Assembly (NCBI GenBank): GCA_019415705.1
Contig: DXYS01000048.1
Span: 2,979-10,595 of the forward strand
DNA from: Bacteroidales bacterium
GTDB lineage: Bacteria > Bacteroidota > Bacteroidia > Bacteroidales > Muribaculaceae
DNA: 7,617 nt
Reading direction: 5' to 3'
Position numbers and translations under genes: made by a program. The notes beneath the pieces are model-generated. The model made no database searches. It saw only the letters and a program-made list of their open reading frames with translations, and had not been told where the DNA came from. Shown here in pieces: positions 5,291 through 7,617 of this stretch. The first letter of the stretch is position 1. The number at the start of each line of letters is the position of its first letter.

Positions 5291-7617
5291 ATGGCTTTTA
5301 GAAAAGAGAACAAAAAAAACAACGCATTCTCAAAGATTACCATCGGACTCGCTTCGCCCGAGGAAATCCTTGAGAAGTCGAGCGGCGAGGTGCTCAAACC
5401 TGAAACTATCAACTACCGCACCTACAAGCCCGAGCGCGACGGCCTGTTCTGCGAACGCATCTTCGGTCCTGTCAAAGACTACGAGTGCCACTGCGGCAAA
5501 TACAAACGTATCCGTTACAAAGGCATCGTCTGCGACCGTTGCGGCGTAGAAGTGACCGAGAAGAAAGTGCGCCGCGAGCGCATGGGCCACATCAAACTTG
5601 TTGTGCCCGTTGCTCACATCTGGTACTTCCGCTCGCTTCCCAACAAGATCGGCTACCTGCTCGGTCTGCCCTCGAAAAAACTCGACGCAGTCATCTACTA
5701 CGAGCGCTACGTAGTCATCAACCCCGGCAACGTCGAGGGCGTCGAGAAACTCGACCTTCTCACCGAGGAAGAGTACTTTAACATCATCGACAACCTGCCC
5801 AAAGACAACCAGCTCCTCGAAGATGGCGACCCCAACAAGTTCGTCGCCAAGATGGGTGCCGAGGCCATTTACGACCTGCTCAAAGAACTCGACCTCGACA
5901 GCCTCTCATACCAGCTGCGCCATCAGGCTGACACCGACGGCTCGCAGCAGCGCAAGACCGAGGCCCTTAAACGTCTGCAGGTAGTCGAGTCATTCCGTGC
6001 CTCGCGCCACCGCAACAAGCCCGAGTGGATGATTCTTCAGGCCGTGCCTGTCATACCGCCCGAGCTCCGTCCTCTCGTGCCCCTCGACGGCGGCCGCTTC
6101 GCTACATCTGACCTCAACGACCTCTATCGTCGAGTCATCATACGTAACAACCGTCTCAAACGCCTTATCGAAATCAAGGCTCCCGATGTCATCCTGCGCA
6201 ACGAGAAACGTATGCTTCAGGAAGCTGTCGATTCACTCCTTGACAACTCGCGCAAATCGTCGGCTGTCAAGAGTGACGCCAACCGTCCCCTCAAATCGCT
6301 CTCTGACTCGCTCAAGGGCAAACAGGGCCGTTTCCGTCAGAACCTTCTCGGTAAGCGTGTCGACTACTCGGCCCGTTCGGTCATCGTCGTCGGTCCCGAG
6401 CTCAAGATGCACGAGTGCGGCATCCCCAAGAACATGGCTGCCGAGCTCTACAAACCCTTTGTAATCCGCAAACTTATTGAGCGCGGCATTGTCAAGACTG
6501 TCAAGAGCGCCAAGAAGATTGTCGACCGCAAAGAGCCCGTCGTATGGGATATCCTCGAGTATGTCATGAAGGGTCATCCTGTGCTGCTCAACCGTGCCCC
6601 GACACTTCACCGTCTCGGTATTCAGGCATTCCAGCCCAAGATGATTGAGGGCAAGGCTATCCAGCTCCACCCGCTCGCATGTACGGCCTTCAACGCCGAC
6701 TTCGACGGTGACCAGATGGCCGTACACCTTCCTCTGGGCAACGAAGCCATCCTCGAGGCACAGATGCTCATGCTCGGCGCACACAATATCCTTAATCCCG
6801 CCAACGGCGCGCCTATCACCGTGCCTTCACAGGACATGGTGCTCGGTCTCTACTATATTACCAAGCTCCGCAAGGGCGATAAAGGCGAAGGTACCGTATT
6901 CTACGGTCCCGAGGAAGCCGAAATTGCTTATAACGAGGGCAAAGTCACACTCCACGCTCCCGTCAGTGTGATGGTCGACGACGTCGATGAAAACGGCAAC
7001 CCCGTCCGTCGCCTCATCAAAGAGACATCTGTCGGTCGTGTGCTCGTCAACCAGTACGTGCCCAAAGAGATTGGTTTTGTCAACGAGATTCTCTCTAAGA
7101 AATCTCTGCGCAACATCATCTCGCGCGTCATCAAGAAATGCGGTATTCCCCGTTCGGCCCAGTTCCTTGACGATATCAAGAATCTCGGCTACCGCATGGC
7201 CTTCCAAGGCGGTCTTTCGTTCAACCTCGGCGACGTCATCATCCCTGCCGAGAAAGAAGAGATTGTCGCCGAAGGTTACAAACAGGTACAGGAAGTCATG
7301 GACAACTACTCTATGGGCTTCATCACCAACACCGAGCGTTACAACCAGATTATCGATATCTGGACACACGTAAACAGCAAGCTGACTGAGGTGCTCATGA
7401 AACAGATGACCGAGGCCAATCAGGGCTTCAACTCAGTCTTCATGATGCTTGACTCCGGCGCCCGTGGCTCTAAAGACCAGATTCGTCAGCTCGCCGGCAT
7501 GCGTGGCCTTATGGCTAAGCCGCAGAAAGCCGGTGCCGAAGGCGGTCAGATTATCGAGAACCCTATTCTTGCAAACTTCAAGGAGGGTCTGTCGGTGCTC
7601 GAGTACTTCATCTCTAC
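5291..7617 (+). CDS. rpoC: DNA-directed RNA polymerase subunit beta', 5' part; 3' end lies outside the window
   Basis: The frame is open from the ATG to the right edge, giving 775 full codons of a protein that is usually about 1400-1430 residues in this phylum. An in-frame TAG at 5279-5281 rules out an upstream start. Features in order: the zinc-binding domain with Cys66, Cys68, Cys81 and Cys84 (spacing C-x-C-x12-C-x2-C); the clamp helices that bind sigma at about 274-320 (NDLYRRVIIRNNRLKRL onward); the switch and active-site approach KGKQGRFRQNLLGKRVDYS; LLNRAPTLHRLGIQAF; and the catalytic NADFDGDQM at 468-476, whose Asp470, Asp472 and Asp474 hold the active-site magnesium. Near the edge come SGARGS, IRQLAGMRGLMAKP and YFIST, where the bridge helix begins. 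The trigger loop and second zinc site fall outside. The first codons hold a run of eight A's (5312-5319). No Shine-Dalgarno precedes the start. Confidence 0.99.
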   Translation, partial: MAFRKENKKNNAFSKITIGLASPEEILEKSSGEVLKPETINYRTYKPERDGLFCERIFGPVKDYECHCGKYKRIRYKGIVCDRCGVEVTEKKVRRERMGHIKLVVPVAHIWYFRSLPNKIGYLLGLPSKKLDAVIYYERYVVINPGNVEGVEKLDLLTEEEYFNIIDNLPKDNQLLEDGDPNKFVAKMGAEAIYDLLKELDLDSLSYQLRHQADTDGSQQRKTEALKRLQVVESFRASRHRNKPEWMILQAVPVIPPELRPLVPLDGGRFATSDLNDLYRRVIIRNNRLKRLIEIKAPDVILRNEKRMLQEAVDSLLDNSRKSSAVKSDANRPLKSLSDSLKGKQGRFRQNLLGKRVDYSARSVIVVGPELKMHECGIPKNMAAELYKPFVIRKLIERGIVKTVKSAKKIVDRKEPVVWDILEYVMKGHPVLLNRAPTLHRLGIQAFQPKMIEGKAIQLHPLACTAFNADFDGDQMAVHLPLGNEAILEAQMLMLGAHNILNPANGAPITVPSQDMVLGLYYITKLRKGDKGEGTVFYGPEEAEIAYNEGKVTLHAPVSVMVDDVDENGNPVRRLIKETSVGRVLVNQYVPKEIGFVNEILSKKSLRNIISRVIKKCGIPRSAQFLDDIKNLGYRMAFQGGLSFNLGDVIIPAEKEEIVAEGYKQVQEVMDNYSMGFITNTERYNQIIDIWTHVNSKLTEVLMKQMTEANQGFNSVFMMLDSGARGSKDQIRQLAGMRGLMAKPQKAGAEGGQIIENPILANFKEGLSVLEYFIS

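Noticed and set aside
5485..5781. Plus-strand open frame of 98 residues near the rpoC start, which could be mistaken for the gene after rpoB
   Set aside because: It is a shifted frame, rich in Arg, Ser and Pro. The real gene is rpoC from 5291, which is open to the window edge.
6233..7369. Two minus-strand open frames of 183 and 180 residues opposite rpoC
   Set aside because: Both are in register with rpoC codons and mirror its conserved motifs; nothing independent supports them.
1..7617. Hidden novel system, mobile element, CRISPR array or RNA gene
   Set aside because: Five conserved housekeeping genes and their short spacers fill the whole window; I saw no direct-repeat array, no inverted terminal repeats and no tRNA-like or rRNA-like segment.

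Overview
The window is a piece of the conserved ribosomal stalk and RNA polymerase gene cluster, all on the + strand, in the order rplA (3' half only), rplJ, rplL, rpoB, rpoC (5' part only). Protein motifs point to Bacteroidota, most likely order Bacteroidales. RpoB has the Bacteroidales-like rifampicin region [20 protein letters not shown] and the variant DVHYTHYGR, and RpoC has a KAGAEGGQ insertion just before the bridge helix. None of the four visible start codons has a Shine-Dalgarno sequence. The strong use of C-ending codons and the moderate GC content would suit a Muribaculaceae-like gut bacterium, but that family-level call is inference.

Layout: the 3' half of rplA (50S protein L1) ends at 352. 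After 20 bases comes rplJ (L10, 373-897), and after an AT-rich 39-base gap comes rplL (L7/L12, 937-1311). The 108-base rplL-rpoB gap is the only notable noncoding segment. It holds a small hairpin directly followed by a strong GC-plus-T-tract hairpin that looks like a factor-independent terminator or attenuator, then a weak match to a Bacteroidota -7 promoter element. rpoB (beta, 1420-5229) is complete. After a 61-base gap rpoC (beta') starts at 5291 and runs off the right edge at the start of the bridge helix. No stretch longer than 300 bases lacks a gene.

How it works together: L1 builds the mobile L1 stalk of the 50S subunit, and L10 with several L7/L12 dimers builds the factor-binding stalk. 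RpoB and RpoC form the catalytic core of RNA polymerase. The hairpin after rplL would let abundant stalk proteins and scarcer polymerase subunits share one transcript start, as the known rplL-rpoB attenuator does in E. coli.

This is an ordinary housekeeping locus. I see no mobile element, CRISPR array, RNA gene or undescribed defence-like system. The points worth a second look are the rplL-rpoB attenuator, an L10 C-terminal tail long enough for three L12 dimers, loss of the E. coli-type ppGpp site 1 residues in RpoC, and the long antisense open frames, which codon bias explains.
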